36,065 nucleotides of DNA from Ignavibacteriales bacterium (GTDB taxonomy: Bacteria > Bacteroidota > Ignavibacteria > UBA10030). The DNA lies in the NCBI GenBank assembly GCA_016207415.1, contig JACQPT010000091.1, forward strand, positions 1 to 36,065. Direction: 5' to 3'. The position numbers and the translations under genes are program-made. Positions 26,800 through 36,065 of the stretch are shown here, piece after piece; within the stretch, counting starts at the first letter, position 1; the number at the start of each line of letters is the position of its first letter. The notes beneath the pieces are model-generated. The model was not told the DNA's origin. It saw nothing but the letters and a program-made list of their open reading frames with translations, and did no database searches.

Positions 26800-27168
26800 T
26801 TAGAATTTCAAGCCGCCTTCACGCGCTCCGTCGGCGACTGCCTTGACACGGCCGTGATAGAGAAATCCGTTTCTATCAAAAACCACTTCTTTGATGTTCT
26901 TCTCCAGAGCCTTCTTTGCGGCGGTCGCTCCGATCTTCTTGCACACATCCTTTGAAGATTTCAGGCTCTCCAGCTCGTCTCTCAAATCCTTTGCGAGGGT
27001 TGAGGTTGAAACCAGTGTTTTTCCCGTCGAATCGTCGATGATCTGCGCATACACATGGTTGAGACTTCGATACACCGTAAAGCGCGGGCGCTCAGAGGTT
27101 CCAAATACTTTCTTCCGAATTCTCACCTTCTTCTTTTGCCGTCGCTCTTCCGTGTTCTTGCGTATCAT
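26800..27168 (-). CDS. rplR: 50S ribosomal protein L18
   Basis: [42 protein letters not shown]...[26 protein letters not shown]. Confidence 0.97.
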   Translation of the reverse strand: MIRKNTEERRQKKKVRIRKKVFGTSERPRFTVYRSLNHVYAQIIDDSTGKTLVSTSTLAKDLRDELESLKSSKDVCKKIGATAAKKALEKNIKEVVFDRNGFLYHGRVKAVADGAREGGLKF

Positions 27169-27185
27169 GTCGAAAATACCCCGAG

Positions 27186-27746
27186 TTATTTTGTCGTGCC
27201 TGTGCCGGCAGTAGCAGCAGCTTTACCCGCCTTACGACGAATGTATTCACCCTCATACTTAATGCCTTTGCCCTTGTAGGGCTCGGGCGGACGGAACGAT
27301 CGAATCTTCGCGGCAACCAATCCTACGAGCTGCTTATCACTTCCGGATATCGTGATGTTTGTCTGCGTCGGCGCCTCGATCTTGATCCCTTTGGGTGGAC
27401 CAAACAGGATTGGATGACTGTAGCCGATCAACAACTGGAGCTTTTGGCCCTTCATCTCGGCACGATAACCCACACCGACAATCTCAAGCTTCTTTGAATA
27501 ACCGCTGGACACGCCGAGAATCATGTTTTGAACAAGCGCCCTCCAGAGGCCATGCAACGCACGCTGCTCGTTCTCGTCGGATTGGCGGGCAACGAGTACT
27601 TCTTCCCCTTTCACGTCGACCTTGATGTCCGGATGTACTCTGGCGGAAAGTTCTCCCTTTGGACCCTTGACGACCAGAGTGCCGTCTTTGTGCGTAACCG
27701 TGACGCCTTTGGTTATCTGAACAGGTTTTTTACCTACTCGTGACAC
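27186..27746 (-). CDS. rplF: 50S ribosomal protein L6
   Basis: [41 protein letters not shown]...[28 protein letters not shown]. Confidence 0.97.
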   Translation of the reverse strand: MSRVGKKPVQITKGVTVTHKDGTLVVKGPKGELSARVHPDIKVDVKGEEVLVARQSDENEQRALHGLWRALVQNMILGVSSGYSKKLEIVGVGYRAEMKGQKLQLLIGYSHPILFGPPKGIKIEAPTQTNITISGSDKQLVGLVAAKIRSFRPPEPYKGKGIKYEGEYIRRKAGKAAATAGTGTTK

Positions 27747-27764
27747 GAGTGATTCTCCTCAACA

Positions 27765-28160
27765 TTACCAGACGTACGCTATGACTTCGCCACCGACCTT
27801 TTCTTTCCTTGCCTGCGCGTCGGTCATAACGCCTTTTGACGTCGAAACAATTGCTACACCTAAACCACCGAGGACACGGGGCAATTTATCCGAAGACCGG
27901 TACTGGCGAATGCCAGGCCGGCTGATCCGCCGCGACCCCTTGATGACTGGCCTGCCGTTTTGATACTTGAGATTGATGCGTAGCAGACCCTGCTTTCCGT
28001 CTTCCAGAACGGCGAAATTCGCTATGTATTTCTGGTCCAACAGAATCTGCGCAATTGCTTTCTTCGTGTTCGAAGCCGGGATGTCCACGCGACGGTGCTT
28101 CGCCTTTGCGGCGTTTCGAATCCTTGTCAAAAAATCAGAAATCGGGTCGGTCAATGCCAT
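27765..28160 (-). CDS. rpsH: 30S ribosomal protein S8
   Basis: [46 protein letters not shown]...[26 protein letters not shown]. The track ORF is N-terminally over-extended (28289). Confidence 0.96.
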   Translation of the reverse strand: MALTDPISDFLTRIRNAAKAKHRRVDIPASNTKKAIAQILLDQKYIANFAVLEDGKQGLLRINLKYQNGRPVIKGSRRISRPGIRQYRSSDKLPRVLGGLGVAIVSTSKGVMTDAQARKEKVGGEVIAYVW

Positions 28161-28182
28161 GGTCAGTGCTTTCCTTCGATGA

Positions 28183-28368
28183 CTACCAGCTTGCTTTACG
28201 AAGTCCGGGAATTTTTCCTTCGAGGGCAAGATTGCGAAGGCAAATCCGGCACACGCCGAACTTTCTATAGTATGCTCGCGGGCGCCCACAGATGTTGCAC
28301 CGGTTATGATGCCGGACCTTGTATTTCGGCGTTCTTTTCGCCTTGACCATCATTGCCAGCCGTGCCAA
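28183..28368 (-). CDS. rpsN: 30S ribosomal protein S14 (type Z, zinc-binding)
   Basis: 61 aa. [61 protein letters not shown]. Confidence 0.97.
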   Translation of the reverse strand: MARLAMMVKAKRTPKYKVRHHNRCNICGRPRAYYRKFGVCRICLRNLALEGKIPGLRKASW

Positions 28369-28380
28369 TCGAGCACCTCG

Positions 28381-29052
28381 CTAATTGTTTTTGGGTATTT
28401 GAACGACTTCCTGCCGTTTAACGAAAGGCATGCCGAGCTCCCTCAAAAGCTCGTATGCTTCGATATCAGTGTTCGCTGTCGTGACGACCGTGATATCCAT
28501 TCCCGTTATTCTTGTGACTTTGTCAACGTTAATTTCGGGGAAGATGATTTGTTCTTTAATGCCGATGGTGTAATTCCCATGCCCGTCAAACGATTTGTCG
28601 GACACACCGCGAAAATCACGCACGCGCGGCAAAGCCACATTGATGAACCTGTCCAAAAACTCGTACATCCTCGCCCTGCGAAGTGTCACCCGGCAGCCGA
28701 TAGGCAGTCCCTCCCGAAGTTTAAAGTTCGAAATTGCCTTCTTGGACTTTGTTACGGCGACCTTTTGCCCGGTCACCATCTCGAGTTCTTTGACAGCCGC
28801 ATCGAGAAGCTTCGGGTCCTGCGTGGCCTGGCCGACACCGATGTTGATGGCGACTTTTTCCAACTTAGGCACCTGCATTCGGCTCGAATACGCAAAACGC
28901 TTCATCAACGACGGAACGACATCTTTCCTGTACCGCTCGAACAGTCGTGGCGTTACTCCCTTTTCTTCGGCAACGGTTTCTTTCTTCCCTTTTGCCTCGG
29001 GAGCCCCTTTTTCTGCTTTGTCTGTTTTTTTCTCTTGCTTCTCTTTAGCCAT
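28381..29052 (-). CDS. rplE: 50S ribosomal protein L5 with charged N-terminal extension
   Basis: 223 aa. Extension [33 protein letters not shown], then [42 protein letters not shown]. Confidence 0.96.
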   Translation of the reverse strand: MAKEKQEKKTDKAEKGAPEAKGKKETVAEEKGVTPRLFERYRKDVVPSLMKRFAYSSRMQVPKLEKVAINIGVGQATQDPKLLDAAVKELEMVTGQKVAVTKSKKAISNFKLREGLPIGCRVTLRRARMYEFLDRFINVALPRVRDFRGVSDKSFDGHGNYTIGIKEQIIFPEINVDKVTRITGMDITVVTTANTDIEAYELLRELGMPFVKRQEVVQIPKNN

Positions 29053-29064
29053 GGCTGATTTCGC

Positions 29065-29400
29065 CTAGAACATCTCTTCGCAGTTTTTACACACGCGCAT
29101 CGTCTTTCTCTTGCCGCTCGTCACGTCCTTGATGTGAGCATGCCCTACCCGCGTCGGCTCCGAGCATTTCGGGCAAACGACCATCACGTTAGAGGCATGG
29201 ATCGGAGCTTCCTTCTGGACGACGCCGCCCTGCGGATTCTTTTGCGACGGTCGCGTATGCCGCTTGACAATGTTCACGCTTTCGATAAGGACGCGGTTTG
29301 ACAGCGGGAATACTTTCAGCACTTTCCCTTGCTTGCCAACGGCGTTTCCTGAAATGACCAGGACGTTATCGTTTTTATGGACGTGGAGAGTCTGCGCCAT
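29065..29400 (-). CDS. rplX: 50S ribosomal protein L24
   Basis: [82 protein letters not shown]. Confidence 0.97.
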   Translation of the reverse strand: MAQTLHVHKNDNVLVISGNAVGKQGKVLKVFPLSNRVLIESVNIVKRHTRPSQKNPQGGVVQKEAPIHASNVMVVCPKCSEPTRVGHAHIKDVTSGKRKTMRVCKNCEEMF

Positions 29401-29402
29401 CG

Positions 29403-29771
29403 TTATAAAACTTCCGGTGCGAGTGAAACAATTTTCATGAACTGACGCTCACGTAATTCTCGAGCCACAGGCCCGAAGATGCGGGTGCCGCGCGGTTCGC
29501 CTTGTTGATTCAAGAGCACGGCCGCGTTTTCATCGAACCGAATAAACGAGCCATCTTTGCGGCGAATCTCTTTTTTTGTCCTCACAACCACTGCACGGGA
29601 GACTTCTCCCTTCTTGACGGGAGCTCCGGGAATGGCGCTCTTGACGGAAACAACAATCAGATCGCCCACCGTCGCATACCGTTTGTCATGTCCGCCTAAC
29701 ACGCGGATGCAGCGTATCTTCTTTGCACCTGAATTGTCCGCCACAACGAGATTCGTTTCTTCCTGAATCAT
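29403..29771 (-). CDS. rplN: 50S ribosomal protein L14
   Basis: [27 protein letters not shown]...[44 protein letters not shown]. Confidence 0.98.
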   Translation of the reverse strand: MIQEETNLVVADNSGAKKIRCIRVLGGHDKRYATVGDLIVVSVKSAIPGAPVKKGEVSRAVVVRTKKEIRRKDGSFIRFDENAAVLLNQQGEPRGTRIFGPVARELRERQFMKIVSLAPEVL

Positions 29772-29785
29772 AATGGTCTGTCCGG

Positions 29786-30067
29786 TTACTTTGCCTTTTC
29801 GACAACTTCGACAAGCCTCCAGCGCTTCTGCTTGCTGAGCGGCCGCGTTTCCATGATTTTGACAAGGTCGCCGATCCCCGCTTCGCGCTTTTCGTCGTGC
29901 GCCATTAACGTCGTGGTCCGGCGAAAGTACTTCTTGTACAAAGGATGCGCCACTTTCCGCTCGATGGCGACCACGATGCTCTTTTGCATTTTGTTGCCGA
30001 CCACTTTTCCCAGACGCACCTTGCGGCGTCCTCGTGTCAACGGACTCACTTCGTTCTCTGTCGCCAT
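29786..30067 (-). CDS. rpsQ: 30S ribosomal protein S17
   Basis: [80 protein letters not shown]. Confidence 0.97.
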   Translation of the reverse strand: MATENEVSPLTRGRRKVRLGKVVGNKMQKSIVVAIERKVAHPLYKKYFRRTTTLMAHDEKREAGIGDLVKIMETRPLSKQKRWRLVEVVEKAK

Positions 30068-30068
30068 A

Positions 30069-30314
30069 TTACGCCTTCTGCTCCTGTGCCTGCGTCTGAG
30101 CCTGCTGCGGCATGGCGCTGGACTGTCTCAATGCTCTTTCGCGCAAGATCGTTCTCATGCGGGCAATATCTTTCTTGATGTGGTCGATCTTCATCGGGTT
30201 CTCGAGCTGGCCGATCACTTTCTGGAATTTCAGGTGCGACAGGTTCTCTTGCTCTTCCTGAAGCCTTTTCAGCAACTCAGAATCCGACAGTTGACGAAAT
30301 TCAAATGCTTTCAT
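30069..30314 (-). CDS. rpmC: 50S ribosomal protein L29 with Gln-rich C-terminal tail
   Basis: [62 protein letters not shown] plus tail [19 protein letters not shown]. Confidence 0.94.
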   Translation of the reverse strand: MKAFEFRQLSDSELLKRLQEEQENLSHLKFQKVIGQLENPMKIDHIKKDIARMRTILRERALRQSSAMPQQAQTQAQEQKA

Positions 30315-30329
30315 ATGCCATTGAATAAT

Positions 30330-30746
30330 CTAAGCCGCCTCGTAATCGACGCGGGTGACCAGCCTGGTTTTTATCGGAAGTTTATGCGAAGCAAGCCTCA
30401 ACGCTTCTGTGGCCGCCTCACGCGTTACACCGCCAAGCTCAAACAGAATCCGTCCCGGCTTCACCACAGCAACCCAGAACTCCGGGATGCCCTTGCCACT
30501 CCCCATTCGTGTCTCAGCCGGTTTCTTGGTGACAGGCTTATCGGGGAAAATGCGGATCCAGACCTTTCCTTCTCTTTTCATCATCCGCGTCAGAGTCACG
30601 CGCGAAGCTTCAATCTGCCTTTGCGTAATCCAGCCAGGTTCGAGAGCTTTAAGTCCAAAATCTCCGAATGCGACCGTTGCCCCCCGCGTGGCTTTTCCTC
30701 TCATGCGGCCCCGCTGCGCTTTTCTAAACTTTACTCGTTTCGGCAT
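30330..30746 (-). CDS. rplP: 50S ribosomal protein L16
   Basis: [54 protein letters not shown]. Start at the second Met of the track ORF. Confidence 0.97.
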   Translation of the reverse strand: MPKRVKFRKAQRGRMRGKATRGATVAFGDFGLKALEPGWITQRQIEASRVTLTRMMKREGKVWIRIFPDKPVTKKPAETRMGSGKGIPEFWVAVVKPGRILFELGGVTREAATEALRLASHKLPIKTRLVTRVDYEAA

Positions 30747-30769
30747 TAACATAAATGTAATCCTTCAGC

Positions 30770-31408
30770 CTACCGGGAAGACGACCCGAGAATCTCGCCT
30801 TTGCAAATCCATACCTTGACTCCGATGGCGCCATAGATGGTGAAGGCCGTTGCTGCGGAGTAATCAATATCGGCTCGGATGGTCTGGAGCGGAATACGTC
30901 CATCTTTATAATGCTCGCTCCGTGCAATCTCGGCGCCTCCGAGCCTGCCACCGCATCGAACGCGGATGCCCTCGGCACCCATGCGCATCGCGGCTGTAAT
31001 CGCCTGTTTCATCGCACGCCGGAAGGAAATCCTGCCTTCAAGCTGCGAGGCGATCGCCTCAGCGACGAGGTACGCATCCAACTCGGGACGCTTGATTTCG
31101 TGGATGAGAATCTTCACTTCTTTGCTCGTGACCTTCTTCAATTCCTCCTCGAGCTGGGCGATCTCCTTGCCACTCTTGCCGATCACGATTCCCGGCCTCG
31201 ATGTGTGAATCGTGATGACTGCGCGCTTGGGCGTCCGGTCAATCTGGATTCTGGCGATGCCCGCTTTCTTGAGCCTGCTGCGGACGTAGTTCCGAACGAC
31301 CAGGTCCTCCTGCAACTTCCCGGAAAAACTCTTGTCGTCGTACCAATTCGCGTCCCACGTGCGGACAACTCCTAAGCGGAATCCATTCGGGTTAGTTTTT
31401 TGGCCCAA
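30770..31408 (-). CDS. rpsC: 30S ribosomal protein S3
   Basis: [46 protein letters not shown]...[16 protein letters not shown]. Confidence 0.98.
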   Translation of the reverse strand: MGQKTNPNGFRLGVVRTWDANWYDDKSFSGKLQEDLVVRNYVRSRLKKAGIARIQIDRTPKRAVITIHTSRPGIVIGKSGKEIAQLEEELKKVTSKEVKILIHEIKRPELDAYLVAEAIASQLEGRISFRRAMKQAITAAMRMGAEGIRVRCGGRLGGAEIARSEHYKDGRIPLQTIRADIDYSAATAFTIYGAIGVKVWICKGEILGSSSR

Positions 31409-31429
31409 GCATTCCCTCCTTCATGAAAC

Positions 31430-31933
31430 CTATTCAGTTTTTTTGGTTTTGGATTTCGGTTTGGATTCTTTTGGCTTCTGGGCTTTTTCTTGCTGCGTCT
31501 TGGCCGGTTGAGCCGCAGCTTCCTTCGATTCCTTCGCGGACGCCTGTTTCGGCGTGACGGTTTCTTTCCTTTTCTCGACGACGGCCGGCGCTTCGCGCTG
31601 CCCAATGACGATGGTGATGTGGTTCGACCTCTTCCGAATCCTGTAGGCACGGCCCATGGGCGCCGGCCGAATTCGTTTCATCGTCGGGCCTCCGTCGACA
31701 AACGCCCGCTGCACGAACAAAGTAGCTGTGTCCACCCGACCGGCTTCATCTTTGTTCTGAAAATTCGAGATTGCCGACCGCAGAACTTTTTCCGCCGTTC
31801 TGGCGGCATGCTTCGGAGAAAAATGGAGAATGCTCAGTGCTTCCTCCACTCCGCGACCGCGAATGAGGTCGATCACTAGTCTCATTTTGCGCGGCGATGT
31901 TGAAACAAACCTGTTGATTGCTCGTGCTTCCAT
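31430..31933 (-). CDS. rplV: 50S ribosomal protein L22 with Lys/Ala/Gln-rich C-terminal extension
   Basis: MEARAINRFVSTSPRKMRLVIDLIRGRGVEEALSILHFSPKHAARTAEKVLRSA...HITIVIG, then tail VVEKRKETVTPKQASAKESKEAAAQPAKTQQEKAQKPKESKPKSKTKKTE. Confidence 0.96.
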   Translation of the reverse strand: MEARAINRFVSTSPRKMRLVIDLIRGRGVEEALSILHFSPKHAARTAEKVLRSAISNFQNKDEAGRVDTATLFVQRAFVDGGPTMKRIRPAPMGRAYRIRKRSNHITIVIGQREAPAVVEKRKETVTPKQASAKESKEAAAQPAKTQQEKAQKPKESKPKSKTKKTE

Positions 31934-31936
31934 GTT

Positions 31937-32227
31937 TTATGCTGCCGGCGTCGTTGTTTCTTCTTTCTTGATTCCGGGGTGCGCGCGGAAAATCCGCGTC
32001 GGCGCAAATTCGCCCAGCTTGTGGCCGACCATGGCTTCGTGAATATAGACGGGTATGAATTTGTTCCCGTTATGGACGGCAAAGGTGTGCCCGACAAACT
32101 CCGGGATGATCGTCGACGAGCGAGACCATGTCTTGATCACCCGCTTCTGATTGGACTTGTTGAGAGCGTCGACTTTTTTCAGCAACTTTGCATCAACAAA
32201 AGCGCCCTTTTTAACTGAACGACTCAT
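31937..32227 (-). CDS. rpsS: 30S ribosomal protein S19
   Basis: [62 protein letters not shown]. Confidence 0.98.
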   Translation of the reverse strand: MSRSVKKGAFVDAKLLKKVDALNKSNQKRVIKTWSRSSTIIPEFVGHTFAVHNGNKFIPVYIHEAMVGHKLGEFAPTRIFRAHPGIKKEETTTPAA

Positions 32228-32230
32228 AGG

Positions 32231-33061
32231 TTATTTTCGTCTCTTGACGATGTACTTGTTTGATTGCCGTTTCCGCTTTCGTGTTTTCAAGCCCTTCGCA
32301 TATTGTCCCCACGGCGACTCAGGATGTTGCCAGCCGCCACCGCTCTTCGAGCGGCCCTCACCGCCGCCCATCGGATGGTCTACGGGATTCATGGCCATAC
32401 CGCGTGTCTGCGGGCGTATCCCCAGCCAACGCGACCGGCCGGCTTTCCCCAGACTGATATTTTCATGATCAAGGTTGCCGACAACACCGACAGTGGCAAA
32501 GCACTGCAGAGATGTCTTGCGAACTTCGCCCGAGGGCAGTTTCAGCGTCGCAAAGTCGCCTTCTTTGGCCATCAGCTGAAGTGAGTTGCCTGCGCTGCGA
32601 CCCATCTGACCACCCTTACCCGGCACAATCTCGACATTGTGCACAAACGTGCCAACAGGAATATTCGTCAGCGGCATGGCGTTACCTGTCAGGACTTCGG
32701 CCTCCGGACCTGATTGAATAATCTGGCCCACTTTCAATCCATCCGGGGCGAGGATGTACCGTTTGTCCCCGTCTGGATACTGGACGAGCGCGATCCGTGA
32801 AGACCGGTTTGGATCATATTCAATGGCGGTTATCCTGCCCGGAATTCTTTTTTCGCGCTTAAAGTCGATGAGTCGGTACTGGCGCTTATGCCCCCCACCG
32901 CGATGACGTGAAGTAATCCGGCCCAGGTTATTCCGCCCACCGGATTTCTTCAACGGTTGCAACAACTGTTTCTCCGGCTCCCCTTTCGTGATTTCCTCGA
33001 AGGTGGAAACAGAATAGAAACGGGTAGCTGGGGTTCGCGGTTTTAGTTTTCGGATCGCCAT
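32231..33061 (-). CDS. rplB: 50S ribosomal protein L2
   Basis: 276 aa. [66 protein letters not shown]...[19 protein letters not shown]. Confidence 0.98.
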   Translation of the reverse strand: MAIRKLKPRTPATRFYSVSTFEEITKGEPEKQLLQPLKKSGGRNNLGRITSRHRGGGHKRQYRLIDFKREKRIPGRITAIEYDPNRSSRIALVQYPDGDKRYILAPDGLKVGQIIQSGPEAEVLTGNAMPLTNIPVGTFVHNVEIVPGKGGQMGRSAGNSLQLMAKEGDFATLKLPSGEVRKTSLQCFATVGVVGNLDHENISLGKAGRSRWLGIRPQTRGMAMNPVDHPMGGGEGRSKSGGGWQHPESPWGQYAKGLKTRKRKRQSNKYIVKRRK

Positions 33062-33074
33062 TCTTTATTCGTTC

Positions 33075-33365
33075 TTAGACATTCTCAAAGAAATCAATCT
33101 TGTCGCCTTCTTTCAGCGTCACAATAGCCTTTTTCCAACCCTTCGTACGGCCTTCAAAACGGCCTGCCCGCGTAAGCTGGGTTTTGCTTTTACCTTTCAC
33201 GCGAAGCGTTCGGATACTCGTTACGCGAACCTTGAATTTTTTCTCGATCGCTTTCCCCACCTCGACCTTGTTGGCCGACAAGGGCACTTCAAACGCATAT
33301 TGGCGACGTTCTTGAAGACCCGTGATCTTTTCTGTAATAATCAGTCGTAGCAGAATACCAGTCAT
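33075..33365 (-). CDS. rplW: 50S ribosomal protein L23
   Basis: RLIITEKITGLQERRQYAFEVPLSANKVEVGKAIEKKFKVRVTSIRTLRVKGK. Confidence 0.96.
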   Translation of the reverse strand: MTGILLRLIITEKITGLQERRQYAFEVPLSANKVEVGKAIEKKFKVRVTSIRTLRVKGKSKTQLTRAGRFEGRTKGWKKAIVTLKEGDKIDFFENV

Positions 33366-33376
33366 GACAATTCTAA

Positions 33377-34003
33377 CTACTTTAGTGAGTTCTGCAGCAG
33401 CCCGACAGCGCTTTTTTGAATGAGCAAAACCTGGTTGTCAAGAATCTCATAAGTTGAAGCTTTATCTGCCTCTCGCACTTTGAGTGTCGCGATATTTCGG
33501 CCTGACTTTAGCAATGTCTGGTCCGTTTTGCCAGTGAGCAGCAGGGTCTTCTTTGTGTCCAAAGAAAGAGCTTTCAACACGTTTACAATTTCTTTTGTTT
33601 TGGGAGCCGACGGGCTGAAATCCTCAACAACAACAATCGCCTCATCCTTAGCCTTGTAACTCAACGCAGATTTTCGGGCGAGTTTTCTCACTTTTGCCGG
33701 AAGCTTAACGACGTAATCATGAGGAGTTGGCCCGAAGATGGAACCGCCTCCTATCCACAACGGAGACCGCGTTGTTCCCGCCCGGGCACGGCCTGTCTTC
33801 TTCTGCCGAAAAGGCTTTTTTCCGCCTCCACGCACTTCGTTCCTCGATTTCACCTTGTGCGTTCCCTGTCGCTGATTCGCCATGTAACTCCGAACGGCCT
33901 GATACAACGCGTGGTCATTCGGCTTGATCTCGAAGATCGCCGGATCCAGCGCCACCTTCTCGCCCGTGAGCGAACCATCGGTCTTATAAACATTGAGCTG
34001 CAT
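33377..34003 (-). CDS. rplD: 50S ribosomal protein L4
   Basis: MANQRQGTHKVKSRNEVRGGGKKPFRQKKTGRARAGTTRSPLWIGGGSIFGPTPHDY. Confidence 0.98.
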   Translation of the reverse strand: MQLNVYKTDGSLTGEKVALDPAIFEIKPNDHALYQAVRSYMANQRQGTHKVKSRNEVRGGGKKPFRQKKTGRARAGTTRSPLWIGGGSIFGPTPHDYVVKLPAKVRKLARKSALSYKAKDEAIVVVEDFSPSAPKTKEIVNVLKALSLDTKKTLLLTGKTDQTLLKSGRNIATLKVREADKASTYEILDNQVLLIQKSAVGLLQNSLK

Positions 34004-34014
34004 CGAAATCCTGT

Positions 34015-34647
34015 TTAGACGTGCTTAACGATTTCCAGATAACTGTTGATGGCGCCGGGGACAGACCCTTTCACGATCAGGATGTTGGACTCCGGAATAA
34101 CTTTGAGCACCTGGAGATTCCTGACCGTCACTTGTTCATGTCCCATACGTCCGCCCATCCTCATTCCTTTGAAGACGCGTGAAGGGTACGAGCTAGCCCC
34201 GATGGAACCCGGTGCGCGCACGCGATCGGAGGCACCGTGCGATGTCATGCCGACACCGCCGAAGTGATGGCGTTTAACCACACCTTGAAATCCTCGTCCT
34301 TTCGAGCGGCCCGTCACATCGACAACGTCTCCCTGATGAAAGATATCGACCTTGATCTCTGCACCAAGCTGAAGCGAGCTTCCATTGAAGTTTCTGAATT
34401 CCTTCAGAAGTCTCATCGCTTTCACGTTCGCTTTTCCAAAATGACCCTTCATGGGCTTGCTGACAAGGCGCTCTTTCTGTGCATCAAAACCCAACTGGAC
34501 GGCATCGTAGCCGTCCTTCTCTTTCGTTCTCACCTGAACAACGTAGCACGGACCGGCCTCGATGACAGTGCAAGGTATGGCCTCGCCGCTTTCATCGAAG
34601 ATGCTTGTCATGCCAACTTTTTTTCCTAAAATACTGCTCACACTCAA
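34015..34647 (-). CDS. rplC: 50S ribosomal protein L3
   Basis: [36 protein letters not shown]...[57 protein letters not shown]. Confidence 0.98.
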   Translation of the reverse strand: MSVSSILGKKVGMTSIFDESGEAIPCTVIEAGPCYVVQVRTKEKDGYDAVQLGFDAQKERLVSKPMKGHFGKANVKAMRLLKEFRNFNGSSLQLGAEIKVDIFHQGDVVDVTGRSKGRGFQGVVKRHHFGGVGMTSHGASDRVRAPGSIGASSYPSRVFKGMRMGGRMGHEQVTVRNLQVLKVIPESNILIVKGSVPGAINSYLEIVKHV

Positions 34648-34694
34648 TGCTCCGTTGACTCTTTGAAGCTTGGGATCACCTTCAAAGGCGTGCG

Positions 34695-35003
34695 CTATAC
34701 TTTGATTTCTACGTCGACCCCGGCGGGGAGCTCAAGCTTCATCAGCGAATCGACTGTCTTCCCGGTGGAGTTCAGAATGTCGATGAGGCGCTTGTGCGAC
34801 CGCGTTTCAAACTGCTCCCTGGACTTCTTATCGACATGCGGAGACCTGTTCACCGTGTAGACGCTCCGCTTGGTTGGCAGGGGAATCGGGCCTGACACGA
34901 CCGCTCCCGTCGACCGAACGGTTTTGATGATCTTCTCAGCCGACTTGTCGATGAGATTATGGTCGTAGGATTTCAGTTTTATACGGATCTTTTGCCCAGC
35001 CAC
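34695..35003 (-). CDS. rpsJ: 30S ribosomal protein S10
   Basis: 102 aa. [76 protein letters not shown]. Confidence 0.98.
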   Translation of the reverse strand: MAGQKIRIKLKSYDHNLIDKSAEKIIKTVRSTGAVVSGPIPLPTKRSVYTVNRSPHVDKKSREQFETRSHKRLIDILNSTGKTVDSLMKLELPAGVDVEIKV

Positions 35004-35062
35004 GGTAGCTCCTCAGTCGATTTGGCGTCCGGAATCAATGGACACCGTTCTTTAGAAAACAG

Positions 35063-36065
35063 TTATTCGATAATCTTTGTTACAACACCGGCGCCGACCG
35101 TACGGCCGCCTTCACGGATGGCAAAGCGCAGTCCTTCTTCCATCGCAATGGTCGAAATGAGCTCGACGTTCACAGCATCGAGGTTGTCGCCGGGCATCAC
35201 CATCTCGACACCGCTGGGCAGTGAGATAACGCCCGTAACGTCCGTGGTTCGGAAATAGAACTGCGGACGATAACCCGTCAGGAAGGGCGTGTGCCGGCCT
35301 CCCTCTTCTTTCTTCAGAACGTACACCTGTGCCGTGAATTTCTTGTGGGGCGTAATCGAACCCGGTTTTGCGATAACCATTCCACGCTCAAGGTCGTTCT
35401 TTTCAATGCCGCGTAGGAGGAGACCCGCATTGTCGCCTGCCACGACCTCGTCAAGTTCCTTACGGAACATTTCTGCGCCTGTGACAACGGTTTTCTTGTG
35501 TTGGCCGAGTCCGACCACCTCAACCTCGTCCCCTACTTTGCACTTTCCGCGATCAACACGGCCTGTGCCCACCGTGCCGCGACCGGTAATCGAAAAGACG
35601 TCTTCGACCGGCATCAGGAACGGTTTTTCGATATCCCGCTTGGGCAAAGGCACGTATGAATCAACTGCCGCCATGAGGTCATAAATGCATTTGAACGCTG
35701 GGTCATCCATTTTCACATCCGGGCGCAAGGCCGCCTCCATCGCTTTCAGTGCGGAACCGCGAATCATCGGGATTTCATCTCCGGGGAATTCGAACTTCTT
35801 CAGGAGGTCGCGCAATTCCAATTCCACAAGGTCAAGCAATTCAGGATCATCCACCGCGTCGACTTTGTTGAGAAACACCACGATCTTTGGCACGCCCACC
35901 TGTCTGGCGAGAAGAATGTGCTCCCGTGTTTGGGGCATTGGCCCGTCTGTAGCCGCAACGACGAGAATAGAGCCGTCACTGTGTGCGGCACCAGTAATCA
36001 TGTTCGTCACATAGTCGGCGTGGCCAGGGCAGTCGTCGTGCGCATAGTGTCGAGTCTCCGTGGCG
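35063..36065 (-). CDS. tuf: Elongation factor Tu, N-terminus truncated by the window edge
   Basis: The frame is open to the last base: [69 protein letters not shown]...GVVTKIIE. The track Met at 36010 is internal. Confidence 0.97.
   Translation of the reverse strand, partial: ATETRHYAHDDCPGHADYVTNMITGAAHSDGSILVVAATDGPMPQTREHILLARQVGVPKIVVFLNKVDAVDDPELLDLVELELRDLLKKFEFPGDEIPMIRGSALKAMEAALRPDVKMDDPAFKCIYDLMAAVDSYVPLPKRDIEKPFLMPVEDVFSITGRGTVGTGRVDRGKCKVGDEVEVVGLGQHKKTVVTGAEMFRKELDEVVAGDNAGLLLRGIEKNDLERGMVIAKPGSITPHKKFTAQVYVLKKEEGGRHTPFLTGYRPQFYFRTTDVTGVISLPSGVEMVMPGDNLDAVNVELISTIAMEEGLRFAIREGGRTVGAGVVTKIIE

Noticed and set aside
28306-29058. 250-aa plus-strand ORF antisense to rplE/rpsN
   Set aside because: Lies entirely opposite well-supported ribosomal genes. 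No recognisable domain or RBS/promoter support. Long antisense frames are expected at this GC content.
29832-30749. 305-aa plus-strand ORF antisense to rplP/rpmC/rpsQ
   Set aside because: Antisense shadow ORF of conserved genes; low-complexity Arg/Leu/Ser composition.
31372-31650. Arg/Lys-rich 92-aa minus-strand ORF in the rplV tail region
   Set aside because: Frame-shifted reading of the low-complexity L22 tail; not a separate gene.
1-36065. CRISPR arrays, transposons, prophage, toxin-antitoxin or restriction systems, tRNA/rRNA genes
   Set aside because: Looked for repeats, terminal inverted repeats, signature motifs and tRNA-like clusters. None were supported by the sequence.

Overview
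This 36 kb window looks chromosomal, from an FCB-group bacterium (Bacteroidota/Chlorobiota/Ignavibacteriota-like, judged from PorV, T9SS, GWxTD and TonB families). Every convincing gene lies on the minus strand. From right to left: a truncated tuf; a complete S10-spc-alpha ribosomal superoperon (rpsJ to rplQ, including secY, map, infA, rpmJ and rpoA); engB; a class V aminotransferase plus serA (probable serine pathway); a TonB-dependent receptor; a very large T9SS-sorted secreted protein; a PorV/PorQ-family protein; a three-gene operon (degenerate PIG-L-like protein, GWxTD-domain protein, NHL-repeat protein); ssb; a gamma-glutamyltransferase; an alpha/beta hydrolase; and, at the left edge, a cobalamin riboswitch with its own promoter and intrinsic terminator that points to a gene outside the window. 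I see no CRISPR array, transposase, phage gene, tRNA, rRNA or recognisable defence system. The best candidates for undescribed biology are (1) the translationally coupled PIG-L-pseudoenzyme/GWxTD/NHL operon, (2) the complete B12-responsive leader at the left edge, and (3) the ~217-nt leader of the TonB receptor with a duplicated Shine-Dalgarno segment. The right half is mostly ordinary housekeeping DNA.
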